From Nymphaea colorata (lineage: Eukaryota > Streptophyta > Magnoliopsida > Nymphaeales > Nymphaeaceae), in NCBI RefSeq assembly GCF_008831285.2, contig NC_045139.1, positions 36,057,706-36,121,705 on the forward strand: 64,000 bases of DNA, in the 5' to 3' direction. The stretch's first letter is position 1. Every line of letters begins with the position of its first letter. Below, one piece after another: positions 24,721-38,020 of the stretch. A model generated the notes under the pieces. It was not told where the DNA came from. It saw nothing but the letters and a program-made list of their open reading frames with translations, and ran no database searches. The translations under genes were made by a program, and so were the position numbers.

Positions 24721-27700
24721 TTGTCGCCTCACGCGGCTTCTCCTAACCCCTTGTTCTGATATTTAGATTTGAACGGGCCAGATTTGGATCTGACGACAGC
24801 ATTTGGGTCTTGAAGACCCGCGATATCTACCGTTGAAGCATTCATATTTCATAAATATCATATGGATGACGTACCAAAACTCGTTTCACAGCCAATGCCG
24901 GAGGCACATATGAATTAGTGTGGGCAACTGCCCACACCAACCCATATAAATTGTTTATTTATATATTAATATCTTATAGACATTCATTTATTTATATGTT
25001 AGTTACCCTTTAAAAGTTTTCAATAAAGTATTAAAGTCCCTTAGTTCAAAATTTTTAGCTCTGCCACGGCATAGCTGGCTTTGATTATATTAAAAATGGT
25101 ATGAATGACAAAAAAATTCATAGAGTGTTAAGTTTCGTAAATCTATTTCTTAAGTTTATTACTGTATTATTAAGACCAATCATTTTCACAACCACAAACA
25201 TTTATAAAAGCTAGGTCAGCTTCGTTCAGGTAACAACAGTAATGACCTAACTCAAACTTTCTATGCTTGGTGTTCATTATGGTCATGAGCCCGATCTAAA
25301 GTTATGTAAGTAATTTTTAAAAAATTTCAATTGTTTTATATAAAAATTTAGAAAAATGATATTTTGATCCTAATCAAAATTTAGAAACTTTAATTCGGCC
25401 TTTTTCATGAAAAGTTTCTGACTCTGCCCCTGATCAAACACCCCTTAAGCCGTCCTCGACCCGAGGGAAAGCTGGAAGGGCTTCAGCCTCTTCAGGGTAT
25501 CTCTGGAAAGCAGGAGGGGCTTCAGCCTCTTCAGGGTATCTCCTTCTAAGCGGTCTGATCATCAACGGGTCGTGTTTGTCAATGGAAAGAAGAAATAAAG
25601 TAGAAGAAGACTGAGTGTTAGCTGTATTTAATCAAATTTTCTATGAGTGAGAAGATTCCTGTCTTTCTTGCAAACCTGCTGGTGGTCTCAGGTGAGGGAG
25701 GCAAGAACAGCTCACATTTGTGGAAGTCAAGGCTCCATATCTCCATTGCCTTGGCTTATGCACAGGTGGAAAGTACCTGCAACTCCATAAAAGTCTTTGA
25801 GTAACTCAACCACAAACACTATATTAGTTGTCAGAAGTTTGTGTCGGTCTAAGCATCTTCAACATCACTTAAAATATGAACACGCAGCCATGATTCTTGC
25901 TCATGAGCAATAAATGATCAGTAAAACAATGTTGTTGGTGTGGTAATCGGTGATGAATCATTTTAAATGATCATTGGCAGTCTTTTTTTTTTTTTTCTCA
26001 ATTCTTCCTGAACTTATAATATAAATGCTAAACTTTTGTAGTAGTTAAAGAACTGAAGGGTATAAATAGTTCAAGATCAGTAGTTAAAGATCTGAGTTTT
26101 TTGGTACTTAATGTGGATATGGGATTTACAGTGCCAAATTCTGCAGTTTATCTAGACAATCGGTCTCACAAGGTGTGGATTTCAGTTCTGATCTGCATGG
26201 GAATTGGTTTAATAAAAAGCAACCTGTATGGGACAGTTTCTTAATGTGAAAAGTATGTTCTTGGGACTCACCTAATTTTTGTAAGCACCAAATTTGCAAT
26301 AGAAACATATATATGTATCTGTTCCTAGTAGTTCAGGTTAGGGATGTCAATATATTTGATTTCAATTGGATATCCAAACAAATGCTTTAGAAAAAATTGA
26401 CATGGATTTTTTTTTTCATATTTGATTAATAAATCAGATCAGATTCAATTTTAAGAAATGACATTTAATTGGATTTGAATTTGGATATACATAAGTATCC
26501 CATCAGATTCAGATTAGATTTAGCTTTAAATAAATATCAATACTCTTACTTTTTGAAACTTGACTAGATTCAGTTTAAGATTCAGATTCGGATTCAAATA
26601 TGAATGTAAAAATCAAACTGGATTCTAGATTTGGGTTCAGACATGAATTTTCCTGATTCATGTTCACATTCGAATACAAGTATGTGAATATAAAAAAAAA
26701 ATGAATATAGTTCAACATCTATTTTTATTAGTAAACAAAACAAGACAGATAGGCCATGTTAATTTATACTGTCACATTTGACTAACATGACTTGAAACAT
26801 TGATTTATTTTTTTAATGGGCAAACAAATTTTGGGCAATACATAAATGTACAATTCATTTTTCTTGTCACCATACCATTATCAATGGCAAGGCCGCTAAG
26901 AGCAAATATGTTCTCTTTGGTGCAAGACATTAAAAAAAAAAAAAAGCATATTAAGTTCAACTACCTTTGGTGATATGGATTTTTTGGTCATGAAAAACAC
27001 TGACTTCTATAAGAACACTTGTAAAGCAGAGACAATATAAATTAGTACTAAACAAACACACATTAATTATGGTCTAAGACCAATTAGAGTGGCAGTGCAT
27101 ACTATAGGGAATAAATTGGTGTTAGAATGTCATTACAGACTTTAATTGATTTTTAATTAAGTTGGTGTCCTTATATATTGTATTTATTCATATTTATAAT
27201 CTAAATAATAGTTATTTGTGCTTGACCAGTCACACCTTACATCAAGATTACTTACTTCCCTATATTACCAACCCACCTGGGTTTAGGCTTTTTTTTTTGT
27301 TCCCATGATTTTCAATGAAAAGAAATATTTCTGTAGAAGCTGGCAATTCTTAGTTGTCATTTTCCTACTTGGTGCATCTTATTATATAAAGCAATGTCTT
27401 TTTTCACATAAGTCCAAATTTGGCAAAGGTATTGAGTTAGGTATTGAATTAGCAGGTTTTTAGTTTTCCCAACCATTGTCACATAAAACGCATATTATTC
27501 GAAAAAAAACACATATAAGTCAGCCGTATAAGGGCAATTAGACGTGTCTTTTTTTTAAAAAAATGTTAGAAAATAAAAAACGTGAAAAAAATGTATTATA
27601 TGCATTTTTTCATATTTTTTTATTAATTTTTATTCTTTTTATAATGTTCATGATTTATTATTTAAAAAAAAAACTTGCCTAGACTTTTTTCAAGATATAC

Positions 27701-28972
27701 AACTTTGCTGTATTATAACTGAGAAATTTCTCGTCGTATAATACTTATACACGATCACAAAGTCTAAAAGGTGTTTGATAGCATGAAAGCTTGATTCTAA
27801 ATTCCAAATTCTACAATCTGAATTCCTCCTCAAACTGGAATTAAAATGAAAATTCCAGTTCCAATTTCTCTTTGTGTTTGATAGTTGGGAATTTTGATTG
27901 CAGAATTGAAAACAACTTGCTTGATGAAAATAAAATTAAAATTATAAAATTCATGCCTTGTTTCTATGAAAAAATTGTAAAATTCTATAACAATAGTCCC
28001 CATTTTATTATTCTAAAATCCCCAAATCAAAATTTTTTATCCGATAATGCAACTCCACTTTTTTAAAGAATGATAAAAGTAATTCTAAAATTTCACTCAT
28101 TCTGAGCAAATCAAATGCTCCATTTGTCCAAATTATACAATAATCGAACTGATGACCAAATTTTCACCAGTCTCTAGTCCAACCAACTATGCTGCTCATA
28201 ACAAAGATATCAACAACAGCAGATAATATGATAACCCAACTTAGACCTTTGTTTATACCATACTCAAAGTACCCAAACGTTCAAATAAATCAGCATGAAT
28301 TTGTGAACCTATGTGTTCATTATTGCTATCTTTTCTTCCCACCTGACTCTCACTTTTTTTTGTTCCATTTTTAAACACATAATCTTCCTTTTAGCCTTAC
28401 AATTTGATATGTTTTAAAGAGTAAAAACATGAAAAATAATCAATCTCAAATGAAACTGATTTTACTGATTTCGTTTATATATGTATATACAGATAACTGA
28501 AACGGGCACACGACTCACGCAGCTGAGACTTGGTCTTGTACTGTAACTCGGACCTGCTCCTGCTCTGCTCTCAATCTCACGAGAGCTTAGACCCAGTAGG
28601 CCTCCATCTCCCGGCAATCCGGAATTAAAAATAACTAGCCGTTGGGTCCCGTGCCGGCAGAAAGAGACCGAGAGCAGAGACAACGGCGCTTTACCAACGG
28701 CAGCATTGTTGCGAGATGAGCGGACCGTTTCCACAGCTGCTCAAACCGCGTCCTTCTACCTTCTTCTTCCCCATTTCAACGCCTCTCTCTCTCTCTTCCC
28801 CTCTGGTTCTTCTATTTAGGGGACTCCCCATTAACCGCCCACCACTAAATTTGGCTTCTCTCCCTCTGTTTCTAACCCTCCAGATTTTTCTTTGCTTTTG
28901 GCGCCGCATATAGGGATCTGGGTACTGAAGCCAGCGTTGATTTAGGGAGTTTGTAGCCAAATTTGGCGAAGG
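24721..28972. other. Intergenic region upstream of the calmodulin-like gene
   Basis: No gene is supported. At 25468-25543 a unit of about 36-40 bp ending GCTTCAGCCTCTTCAGGG is tandemly duplicated. It is followed by a less AT-rich stretch (25618-25810) open on both strands. From 26336 there is a GATTCAGATTCGGATTC-type repeat starting TTAGGGATGTCAA, related to the element at 47749. From 27770 to 28130 there is a low-complexity AATTCC/GGAATT-rich block with MITE-like ends. The part 28500-28970 becomes GC- and CT-rich and is the likely promoter and 5' UTR of the gene at 28973. Confidence 0.45.
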
Positions 28973-29590
28973 ATGTTAACCATCTTCCACATCTACAATG
29001 GCGTTTTCCTTCTTTGCCAGCTTCTTAACTCCTTTCTGCGCCGATTCGGCCCGAAGAGTTGCTCCTCTTGGCTTCCCCTCTCGTGGTTCCGTCCCCCGAG
29101 CACCCCGGAGCCTCATATGTCGGAGACGCCGTCGCAGATGGACCCCGCGGAGCTGCGCCGGGTGTTCCAGATGTTCGACCGGAACGGCGACGGCCGGATC
29201 ACGAAGCGGGAGCTGAGCGACTCCCTGGAGAACCTCGGCATCTTCATCCCCGAGAAGGACCTGGTGGCGATGATCGAGAAGATAGACGTGAACGGGGACG
29301 GGTGCGTGGACATCGACGAGTTCGGGGTGCTGTACCAGACGATCATGGACGAGAAGGACGAGGAGGAGGACATGAGGGAGGCGTTCAATGTGTTCGACCA
29401 GAACGGGGATGGCTTCATAACGGTGGAGGAGCTGCGGTCGGTGTTGTCGTCGTTGGGGTTGAAACAGGGGAGGACGGTGGAGGATTGCAAGAAGATGATC
29501 AGGAAGGTGGACGCCGACGGCGACGGGATGGTGAACTACAAGGAGTTTAAACAGATGATGAAGGGTGGCGGTTTTGCTGCATTGACTTGA
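28973..29590 (+). CDS. Calmodulin-like protein, four EF hands, N-terminal membrane anchor
   Basis: A single exon encodes 205 aa. Residues 1-28 form a hydrophobic stretch followed by basic residues ([15 protein letters not shown]), which in relatives such as Arabidopsis CML5 acts as a signal anchor to endomembranes. Residues 58-200 contain four EF hands with loops at 69-80, 105-116, 142-153 and 180-191. Each begins with Asp and ends with Glu, and all have the DxNGDG or DxDGDG core, so all four should bind calcium. The linker between hands 2 and 3 is acidic (DEKDEEED). The product is a calcium sensor that binds target proteins rather than an enzyme. The gene is strongly GC-rich compared with its flanks, and a (GA)n tract lies in the 3' UTR. 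An internal ATG at residue 49 or 56 would give a soluble form, and which start is used is not certain. The CML5-like subgroup is inferred from the N-terminal anchor. Confidence 0.93.
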   Translation: MLTIFHIYNGVFLLCQLLNSFLRRFGPKSCSSWLPLSWFRPPSTPEPHMSETPSQMDPAELRRVFQMFDRNGDGRITKRELSDSLENLGIFIPEKDLVAMIEKIDVNGDGCVDIDEFGVLYQTIMDEKDEEEDMREAFNVFDQNGDGFITVEELRSVLSSLGLKQGRTVEDCKKMIRKVDADGDGMVNYKEFKQMMKGGGFAALT

Positions 29591-29635
29591 AAAACTTGGG
29601 AAGTTGAGAGAACGAGGGACAGGGACAGACAGAAG

Positions 29636-29656
29636 AGAGAGAGAGAGAGAGAGAGA
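29636..29656. repeat. (GA)n microsatellite in a 3' UTR
   Basis: About 21 bases of GA alternation, 46 bases after the stop codon of the calmodulin-like gene. Confidence 0.9.
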
Positions 29657-31423
29657 GGTTAGGGAATTGTAATGGCCTTGATTATTTTCATTTTTTGATT
29701 GGTTAAACTTCGAGAATGAGGATGGTTCAGATGATGATGACAATGAGAAAGTCTGTAAATATTTTTGAATACTTTTTCAAAACTGTTGACAACTTCAAAG
29801 ATGCTTAGATCTGTGGAAGTTGGTAGTTGGTATTCTCTCTCTCTATTCAAGAGAATTACTTCCAACAAATGGATCATTTGTTGTAAAAATCTCATTCTCC
29901 TAAAGATCTTGGCAGGCATTCTGTAATCTGGTTTATTGTATCTATCTTTTGATCGGTTCTTGTCTATCAAGACGACGACCATCGGAGTTTGAAAAATTTG
30001 CAGTGACAGACATTGTGCTTGGGAACATGGTGTTAAGACAATTGGGTAGAACATACCCATTGGTTCTGTTTTATTCTCATAATTTGAATTTTATTGATTT
30101 TTTTTTTTGTTTTTTAAACGGTGATGATATTGCTGCACATCTAAAGGTGATCATTGATTCAGAAACAACAATAGACTGTATTTCTTTTTTCTGAATATTG
30201 TGCTTCTGTATTTGAAGCTTGCTATTCACTCGGATGAGATGCTAGGATCTTGAATTCTAAGAGTTCAAATCCTTGACTTTCTATCAAGCATCTACAATCC
30301 TTTGAGTGAAAGATGCATGAATTACTTCATGCATTTGTGATCTTGCATTAAACTTAAATTAGGATCCCTCTGATCTATATTTTACTAAAACTATAGATTT
30401 AAGATGAACAATGCATAAGATTAGAACCCTAAATTTAAGGTTTGGGTAATCAATATCGAACCCAGCATAATGCATATTGTTGTTTAAAGCCCTAATAAAA
30501 GCAGACTTTCAAGAAGGTACATTGATTTTTTTTTTGTTATAGCCTTAGGTTTGCTTTATATTATATAGAAAACATCATGTGAAGTTTAGAAATGTCTCTA
30601 AAAGATAACATTGCTTATTAAAGTAACAAGATGATGAGGATAATTTTTACCAACCCATAATTTTTAGTCAATTTTTCGAGCCTTTTTCCAACTGGGGAAA
30701 ACGCTATTCAAATTTGGGCATGTTAGCAAACATGTATTCAAATTAAACCACTCCCTTAAAGCATAAATGGTTCGTATTCAAAAGTTTCAAAAAACATTCA
30801 ATTAATAACCTCCAAAGATTAGGAACCCCAATATACCTGTCAACAAAATGATCAGCCCCTTGGAGTGTAGACTACTAAAGATCCAAGATCATCACATTTA
30901 ATGTTAAAATAAGCTCAATATTTGAATTTGGAGTTCAAACATAGAAGAGACATGTTCTTTGGTTGCACCAACATCATAAAATTGACCAAAATGGATCCAT
31001 TTGAATCATATTAATGGCAAATTGATTCGAGTCACGGACTGACAAGGAGGATTACTTGTATGACTTATAAATTCTTTCTTATTGAAAAAATTATTATCTC
31101 TTATTTTAAATATATTGTTTACTTTTTAACAAATAAACAATATTTTTTGATCGATTCATACACGGTCCATTCGAACATATAATGATTTAAGTTCATGTTA
31201 ATTCATATATGAAAATTGACCATCTCGATCTGCGTCAGGTTCCAATATGGATGAGTAAGCTTGAAACGGGTCAGAATTTACACCACCTTTACCAGACTTG
31301 GTCGGGTAGATCGGACCTAGTTGCGGCCTGCGCCTTTCACATTGGCGAGCGAACTGAAACTCCCTTCAGTCGGATCCGACGGTATTCGAGAGTGGGACCA
31401 TGGCGATTAAGTCAACCGTGATA

Positions 31424-31455
<32 letters not shown>

Positions 31456-31499
31456 CTCCATTCTCCATACAAGGCCTTCACGAAGTTGAGTGATAAAAA
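29657..31499. other. Intergenic region between the CML and phosphoesterase genes
   Basis: AT-rich with no supported exon. A perfect (CT)n tract at about 31424-31452 lies 70 bp upstream of the phosphoesterase start codon, in its probable 5' UTR or core promoter. The part 31210-31420 is richer in G and C and probably belongs to that promoter. Confidence 0.5.
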
Positions 31500-31517
31500 A
31501 TGGCGAGGCGTCGTTGA
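31500..31517 (+). promoter_or_regulatory. Micro-uORF before the metallophosphoesterase start
   Basis: A five-codon upstream ORF (MARRR, stop TGA) starts in the context AAAAATGGC, which has A at -3 and G at +4. It ends two bases before the main ATG at 31520. The main ATG has a weaker context (TGATTATGGG). Initiation at the main start would need leaky scanning or short-range reinitiation. Confidence 0.6.
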
Positions 31518-31519
31518 TT

Positions 31520-34500
31520 ATGGGTTCTCCTAAGTTGGTGTCATTGCAAGGGCGCGACGTTGGTGTGGCATGCCGTTGCAGGACCAGCAGAATGCAGGCC
31601 TTCTTCCTAATTGTTTCGCTTTTCCTTCATCTTCTTGCTGCTCAATCTGATGTCCTTTCTGAGCGACAATCCGTCGGAGGAACACCCAATTCGAGAAGCG
31701 TCGTGGAGGTTCGAGGAGACCCAAGCGGAGTCGTGTGGGTTGTTCAGCTTTCCGATCTCCACTTCAGCGTCCACCACCCAGAAAGAGCCGCGGATTTCTC
31801 GAGAATAGTTGGTCCTGCTCTTGCCTCGATCAACCCTTCTCTAGTTCTGATAACCGGCGATCTCACAGGTCTCGCTCTCTCTCTCTCTGATATTGTCTTT
31901 TTGGTCCCGGCGAATGCTAATGGTTCCTTTGACGGCTGTGTCAACCTCGTGCACGGCCGGACGCCTATTGGGTAGTGATAGCTTTTTCCTTTTCTGTTAT
32001 TCTCATTTCACTTTTTCTTTCTGACTGGGCGCGGTACATAATCTCAGAGGTGCACATCTTTTGAACCTGCAAAATGTGATGCCTTTTCTGTTATTAATTT
32101 TTAATCTCACAAAAGCAAACACCGCGTACGTCCCATCCGTGGGGTTGAGGTAGTGCTACTGCATCTAGATTCTTGTCTTCATGGTAAATTTCATCACTTA
32201 GGCTTCAGTATGATGATATTAATTATGTCAAGATTACTGATAACTCCCGATGGTTTTAGCTAGTTCATATTTGTGGCGTTATGGAGACCGTGGAGTGTAA
32301 GATCCTTCTTCTCTAATGCTTAGCGAGTTTAATTACATCCTGGGGACTGTCACAGTCATTTCCATGCTCCTGTACCTCTGCAACTGGCACTTATGTGAGA
32401 TAGTAAATTTTACATAGATACAGATGTTTGTTCATATGATGATTAAATAAGACACCAATAGGAATGTTCTAAAAGAAAGCTAGAGGAATCACCACCTTGT
32501 CTCTCCCTGTGAGCTCCATGAGATATTTATCAATTTTCTTCAGTTGAGGGAGGGAGAAGAGAAGGGAAAAACTGAATGAATGTGGGAAACTGTTCAAATA
32601 GCAAGTTTATTTTTCAGACACCGATGGCAAAAATGTTGCATTGGAACGACTTGAGATTGGTTTCAATTCGTTTATACTGAAACAAGGTTTATTTTTAGTT
32701 TATTTTTTCCAGATAATAATAACAGGCTTTCCGTTTCATTGCACAGATGGAAAAAGCAAAGATCTGTTGACCATGAAACAAGATGAGAGAGAGTGGGTGG
32801 AGTATGATAAGGTGATGAATGAAGTTATAACAAATAGTGGACTTCCAAGAGAGATCTTCTATGATTTGAGAGGGAATCATGACAATTTTGGTGTACCTAT
32901 ACTTGGTGGAAAGTACGACTTCTTTAATAAATATAGCATCAGTGCAGGCCTAAATCGAAGTGCAAAAGTTCAAAGTGTTACTCTGCAGGTGCGTAGCAGC
33001 GTAGCATGCTTGAAAGTTAATGTGTGCAAATCTGTTATACTGTAATTTTCCATTGTCAGAAACTTCTTGCCTTCCTCTCATAGTACCAAGAAAACTCTGG
33101 CAATTTCTTTTGCAAAAATTTTGAAAGCAGTTTTCTCTTTGAATCTATGTGTCTTTGCAATTTGCTAATTACTTGAGCAATTATTGGTGTGGTACACTGT
33201 GATTCTGATAATTGACCTTTTGTTGCTGTTTGAATCAAGGAAAAATTTGTGCTAATAATTTTTACACTTTATATTGACAAAAAATTTATGTTTTGCTGAT
33301 GGCCTGTTTACAGCAATAATGTTGTCAATTCTGTCCACATAAAAATTCAACTGCAGTGTGTCATTTATAGCACCATTTTCTTGACTGAAATCTCTTTTGT
33401 TGTCGATACTAGGTACTAATTTCATCTCTCTCTCTTGGATTTGATGAAGTGTGGAATGCTTGCTTCTACTTGAATCTTCAAGCTTACTTTCTCTGCATGC
33501 ATTCTATGTCTTGTAGATGCCTTAACAGTTCAATACAATGAAATGCCATGGTAGACACTTGATAATACTTCATCAACATAGTCCAAGTCAAAAAATCAAA
33601 CCAGTGTTGAACATGGTCAATGCTATATCATTAACTATGGTTCTTTATGTGATCTTGAATGCTGAGTTTGTATTTACTTTACATTCTATAATTCTTCAAG
33701 GTTGTCATGACAATTCAGGAAATGATTGGCTTCAAATGAACTCTAGTCTCTAGTTCTAAGATTTTAGTTTTTGTTCATTTTTTTAAGACTTTAAGTTATT
33801 GAATACATATAAACAGAATCATCTGATTTGATTGATTATACTGATTTTGGGGTAGGAATGAGCTGACCGCAGCATGAAGAGGGGGTTAATTCAATATGAC
33901 TTGGCCTATCAATGCTGAGCCACTATTACTAGGAACACTTGTCCTTGTTCTCACGGCTACTGGCAAATGGATATGCATGACTAATGCATATGCATTTTAT
34001 GCATCTTCAAGATTAAAAATTTAAGTGCTTGTGTAATTTTGAAATTTCATGGTATCTTGCATGCAACCTTTCCTTTTTTGCATTTTTTTTCACTTTTTGT
34101 CCATTCTTGCATCTATAGTTGCTCCAGTCATGTTGCTGAAATTATTCAATAACAAAAAGTATGGCCTGTCTAGTCTTGCTAAAGCTAGGATTTTACTATT
34201 TGTTGCCTCTAGTGAGTTAATTGTGAATACGTAAACAATTTTAATGTTCATTACCAATGTAAGCTTGTGTACTATCTTCACACAGAGCAGTGGATGGAAG
34301 CATTTATTTGTTGGGATTGATAGCACAATGGATGTTGGTATTCGTGGCCCAACAAATGTTTTTGGCCATCCAACAGACCAGCTACTAGCAGATATTGAGG
34401 CAGAACTTTCACAATGGGATGCCAAATCCACAAATTCAGTGAATAAGATTGCATTTGGCCACTTCCCTCTCTCATTCTTGGCAGCTACAGAGTCCAAGAA

Positions 34501-36556
34501 GACACTCAAGGACATTTTCCTGAAGCATTCCTTGTTAGTTTACCTTTGTGGCCATTTGCATACTAAGTTTGGGAAGAATTTGAAGCGGAACCATCGACAA
34601 GCAGATGTGCTAGATAAATATTTTCAATTTAATGGTCAGCGACAAACACCAGAAGATTTAGTGGATGGGAATTGTTCCAGTAAATCTGTAAAAGCAAAAG
34701 AATTTTGGGAATGGGAAATGGGAGACTGGAGAAAGAATAGAATGATGCGCATCTTAGCCATCGACCAAGGCCATATTTCTTTTGTTGATATTGATTACAA
34801 ATTTGAGGCCAAGAAAACAATTGTTTTGCCTACATTTCCACTTGATTCACGGTCCATGCAGAAAATTTCCATGTTCCATGACTATAATTGCCAAACCATT
34901 GATATCTCATCCTATGAGACTATAAGAGCATTAGTATTTTCAGAGGTTGATATCGTGATGGTTGTTGTCAAAATTTATGATTCTAGGTCTGGAGAACTCA
35001 ATTTGATAATGGCAGAAAAGATGAAAAAGGTTACCAACATGAAGTCAAGAGGGAGCCTGTATACCATTCCATGGAATTGGAAGGCATTTGCAGACCCATC
35101 ACCAGTTCGATATTGGTTGCAAATCGAAGCAATTGATTCCTTAGGTAGTTCTAGTTTTAGCCAATTAAAGCCATTCTCCATAAATGGCCGAGCTGCTAAA
35201 CTCAGTTGGAAATGGAAGGAGTTTTGGGTCATGGGTTGTTCACATGACTCCTTATATTATCCTTTATTCTGGTCTATCACTGGATTTTTATTGGCCCTGC
35301 TTCTCTTTCCAAGAGTCCTTTCCACATGTGCAAAGGAGAATCACAAATCTCAGGTCTTTGAACGAACCTTCTCTGTTGGGAAGATCTTGAGATGCCTTGT
35401 GAATTATGCGCTCTGTATTTTGCTAGAGCTTTCGAGGATCATATCCTTGTGGCTTGCCTTGTTAATTTATTTAGTGTATCTGATATATTTTCCTTGGTTC
35501 CGTGGGAGAGCTTTCTCGGATGACAGCATCTCTGGATACATGAGTCGCACTGGTTGGACTGTCAAGATTCCAGGAACAACAACAAAGCAGTCATATATTG
35601 GTGTACCTGATGTGGTAGCTATTGTTTTACCACACCTTTGCTTTGTGCTGTTGCCAACAGTTTTAGTTGCATCTGCTTTGGCTGCAGAAAAGGTGGCATA
35701 CCATGTCCATTCTCTATCTTTATATGGAAAGAAAAATGAAGATGATAAATCAGATCAAACGAGCCATCACAGCAACCATCATGTAGGACAGGGTACCTCA
35801 AAAATGCCTCAGTTGGGATTGTTAGATAAAAATACTACTTTTTGCAGTTTCTTTTGCTATGCCCGTAGAAGATGGATCAGGAAGATTTTACTTGCAGTGT
35901 GCTGCATAATTTTATGGTGGCATCATAAGGTGAATGTTATTGCTGTTATGCTTTCTTCTATACCCTTTTTGTCTTCTTTATAATTTATGACAAAACCAAT
36001 CGGGTCTACCTGATCCTGGTAGGTAGGATGTTAATTTCCTGAATATCCGTAATTGCTGAGTGCCTTGAGATTTCAAAAGGCATCCTCAAAACAGTTTGCA
36101 TGAAAGAAATTGAATCTACGCATTTATCTGCAAAGACATAGGAGTACTTCTGGAACTTCTTAGCAGATTGGTTGCATCAATTTTCTGGTCTTCCAAAAGC
36201 CTTAATTTTAAAAATATTTAGAGGGTCTTAAATTGAAGACCCTGGATCAAGTCTGAGCCCTTTCATTCTGTTTCCGGTCCCATGGTTCTTGCCCTTGTAA
36301 GACTTGGTGTTCAGGGCTCACCCTTGTAAGTGACAAATGTTTCCCATGATTTCTTTTTCATTGGGATTTCGTGTGCATTTTTAATGCTTGGTATTTTTTG
36401 TTATGTGAACTCTTGCTTATGTGCAACTTCATTTTGCAGTACTGCAACGTTATCATCAAAGCCTATGACTCAAATCCTTTTCTGGATGCTGCAATTTATT
36501 GCTGGTCTGTGCCACTTTTGCTGGCCTTCGCTGTTTACAGGACCTCAGGAGTTTAG
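31520..36556 (+). CDS. Metallophosphoesterase, TMEM62 type, with membrane C-terminus
   Basis: Four exons with matching phases (31520-31868, 32747-32988, 34286-35929, 36440-36556) give 783 aa. A hydrophobic stretch at residues 25-42 (MQAFFLIVSLFLHLLAA) is a signal peptide or anchor. The calcineurin-like metal-binding motifs appear in order: SDLH (78-81), GDLTD (113-117, split by intron 1), GNHDN (159-163), GHF (255-257) and GHLH (286-289). They should bind two metal ions. A middle beta-rich region follows. The C-terminal third has about five hydrophobic segments, for example GFLLALLLF, ISLWLALLIYLVYLIYF and LLPTVLVASALAA, with the last in exon 4. This layout is that of plant putative metallophosphoesterases related to animal TMEM62, whose substrate is unknown. 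The catalytic domain would sit in the lumen if the N-terminus is a cleaved signal. Introns 1 and 2 are about 0.9 and 1.3 kb and show no further exon. Confidence 0.9.
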
Positions 36557-37544
36557 CATCTATGGGGGTTGAACAATAAGCAAGTTTACCTCCTGTGAAG
36601 GAAGTGCCCCTTGTAATGGTGTGATTGATTTAGCAAGTACCAGGCCAAGAGGTCTGCAGGTTGTTATTGAAGAAAAAAGAAGACAAATTTTGCTGGTACC
36701 ATGGATTTGTTGTAACAACAAAATTTTCAGTTCTGGAAAACCGTACAATGACATGTCCCTTATATCATCCTAAATGTACCTAAACCTACTTGTACTGACA
36801 TTTAGAGCAAGCATTTATGTGAAACAGTTCCTATACCGTTCATGGTTGTATCGCATGTAAAGTAGAGTTGCTAAACGCTGATATATTTCATTCAATAAGG
36901 CATGCGTGCAATCGCCAGCTATTTGTTAATGCACGAAAGCACACTGATATATATATATATATATCATAAATATTATGTCCTTGTATATATTGCTGATGTA
37001 AATACTGATGTACATATTTCTTCTTTTTCAGGTAAACAATTTTTTTTTCATATTTTTTTGCCACTCTTGTGAGTAAACAAGAGCTTTCTCTCATTTATTG
37101 GTTTTACATTTTGTATGCATTTTACGGATATAGTAAATGCTGTTTTATCATTATTTATCGTTTTTTTTTCTTTATAGTTGAACGTATTTTCGTGATATAC
37201 TAAATGAAAGATTTCTCTGTCGTCAGACTGTCGAAGTCTTTTAAAAGCTTTCTCATTGTATATGGTAGAAGAAGCTTCAATTCTTACACAAGTACTTCTA
37301 AGTAAAGTTCTATCGTAAATTCGTTGTCAATGCCCCTAGCTTGATATACTTTAGGACAGCAATATAAAAATCAGAATTTGAATCCAACTGATTTAGCCAG
37401 GGCACTGACTCAGCTGAATCAGTTATGAAATAAGACTATTGGCCTAGACCTTTTTTTCGTTTCCTCCCCTCACTAAGTCTGGTGGTGAGCCACTGGCTAT
37501 TTTTCAGACAGACCACCTGCTGGAGGGCAAGGCTGAACATGACT

Positions 37545-37860
37545 TGAGTCGAGCTTGAGCTTGATTTGACTCCTAGATCGCTTGGCTCAAGCTCGAGCTG
37601 AGCTTGACGAAGCTCAATGTCTGCTCGAGCTCGACTCGTTTGAGCTTGAGGGACTGAGATATTCACGCTGGCAATTTCCTATACACGGTAATTCAGTGAA
37701 TCAGTCATATGACTGGACCAAGTTGAGCTTAAGTGAGTATGGTTTCTGCAACTTGAACTTAAACTTGATTCATTTAAAAGTTCCAGCGTAAGTTAAGCCT
37801 GAGCTTGAGTTCGAGTCGAACGTATATGGGCAAGTTCAAGTTGAGCCCGAGTTGGCTCAA
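37545..37860. repeat. GAGCTTGAG-type dispersed repeat
   Basis: Dense GAGCTTGAG, CAAGCTCGAGCTGAGCTTGA and TGCTCGAGCTCGACTCG words. It is the clearest copy of the family also present at 18330, 23685 and 54555. Confidence 0.65.
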
Positions 37861-38020
37861 CCCATTGTTTAGCCCCACTGGAGGGCAGGCCTCCTACCTT
37901 TATTTCAGCAAAAATATGGTACAATCAAGAATAACAAACAGAAAACATCCACAGCATCAGCAAGTGCAGGGCAATAACATAACCCCGCACTCAAAAAGAA
38001 TACAAACTCAATCGAAAATT

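Noticed and set aside
28976-29743. 255-codon minus-strand frame over the calmodulin-like gene
   Set aside because: It is a shadow of the GC-rich EF-hand ORF; its His/Leu/Pro-rich translation is the antisense of DGDG-type codons.
32641-33045. Open frame extending upstream of phosphoesterase exon 2
   Set aside because: The part before 32747 is intron read-through; the acceptor TTGCACAG and the split GDLTD motif fix the exon start at 32747.
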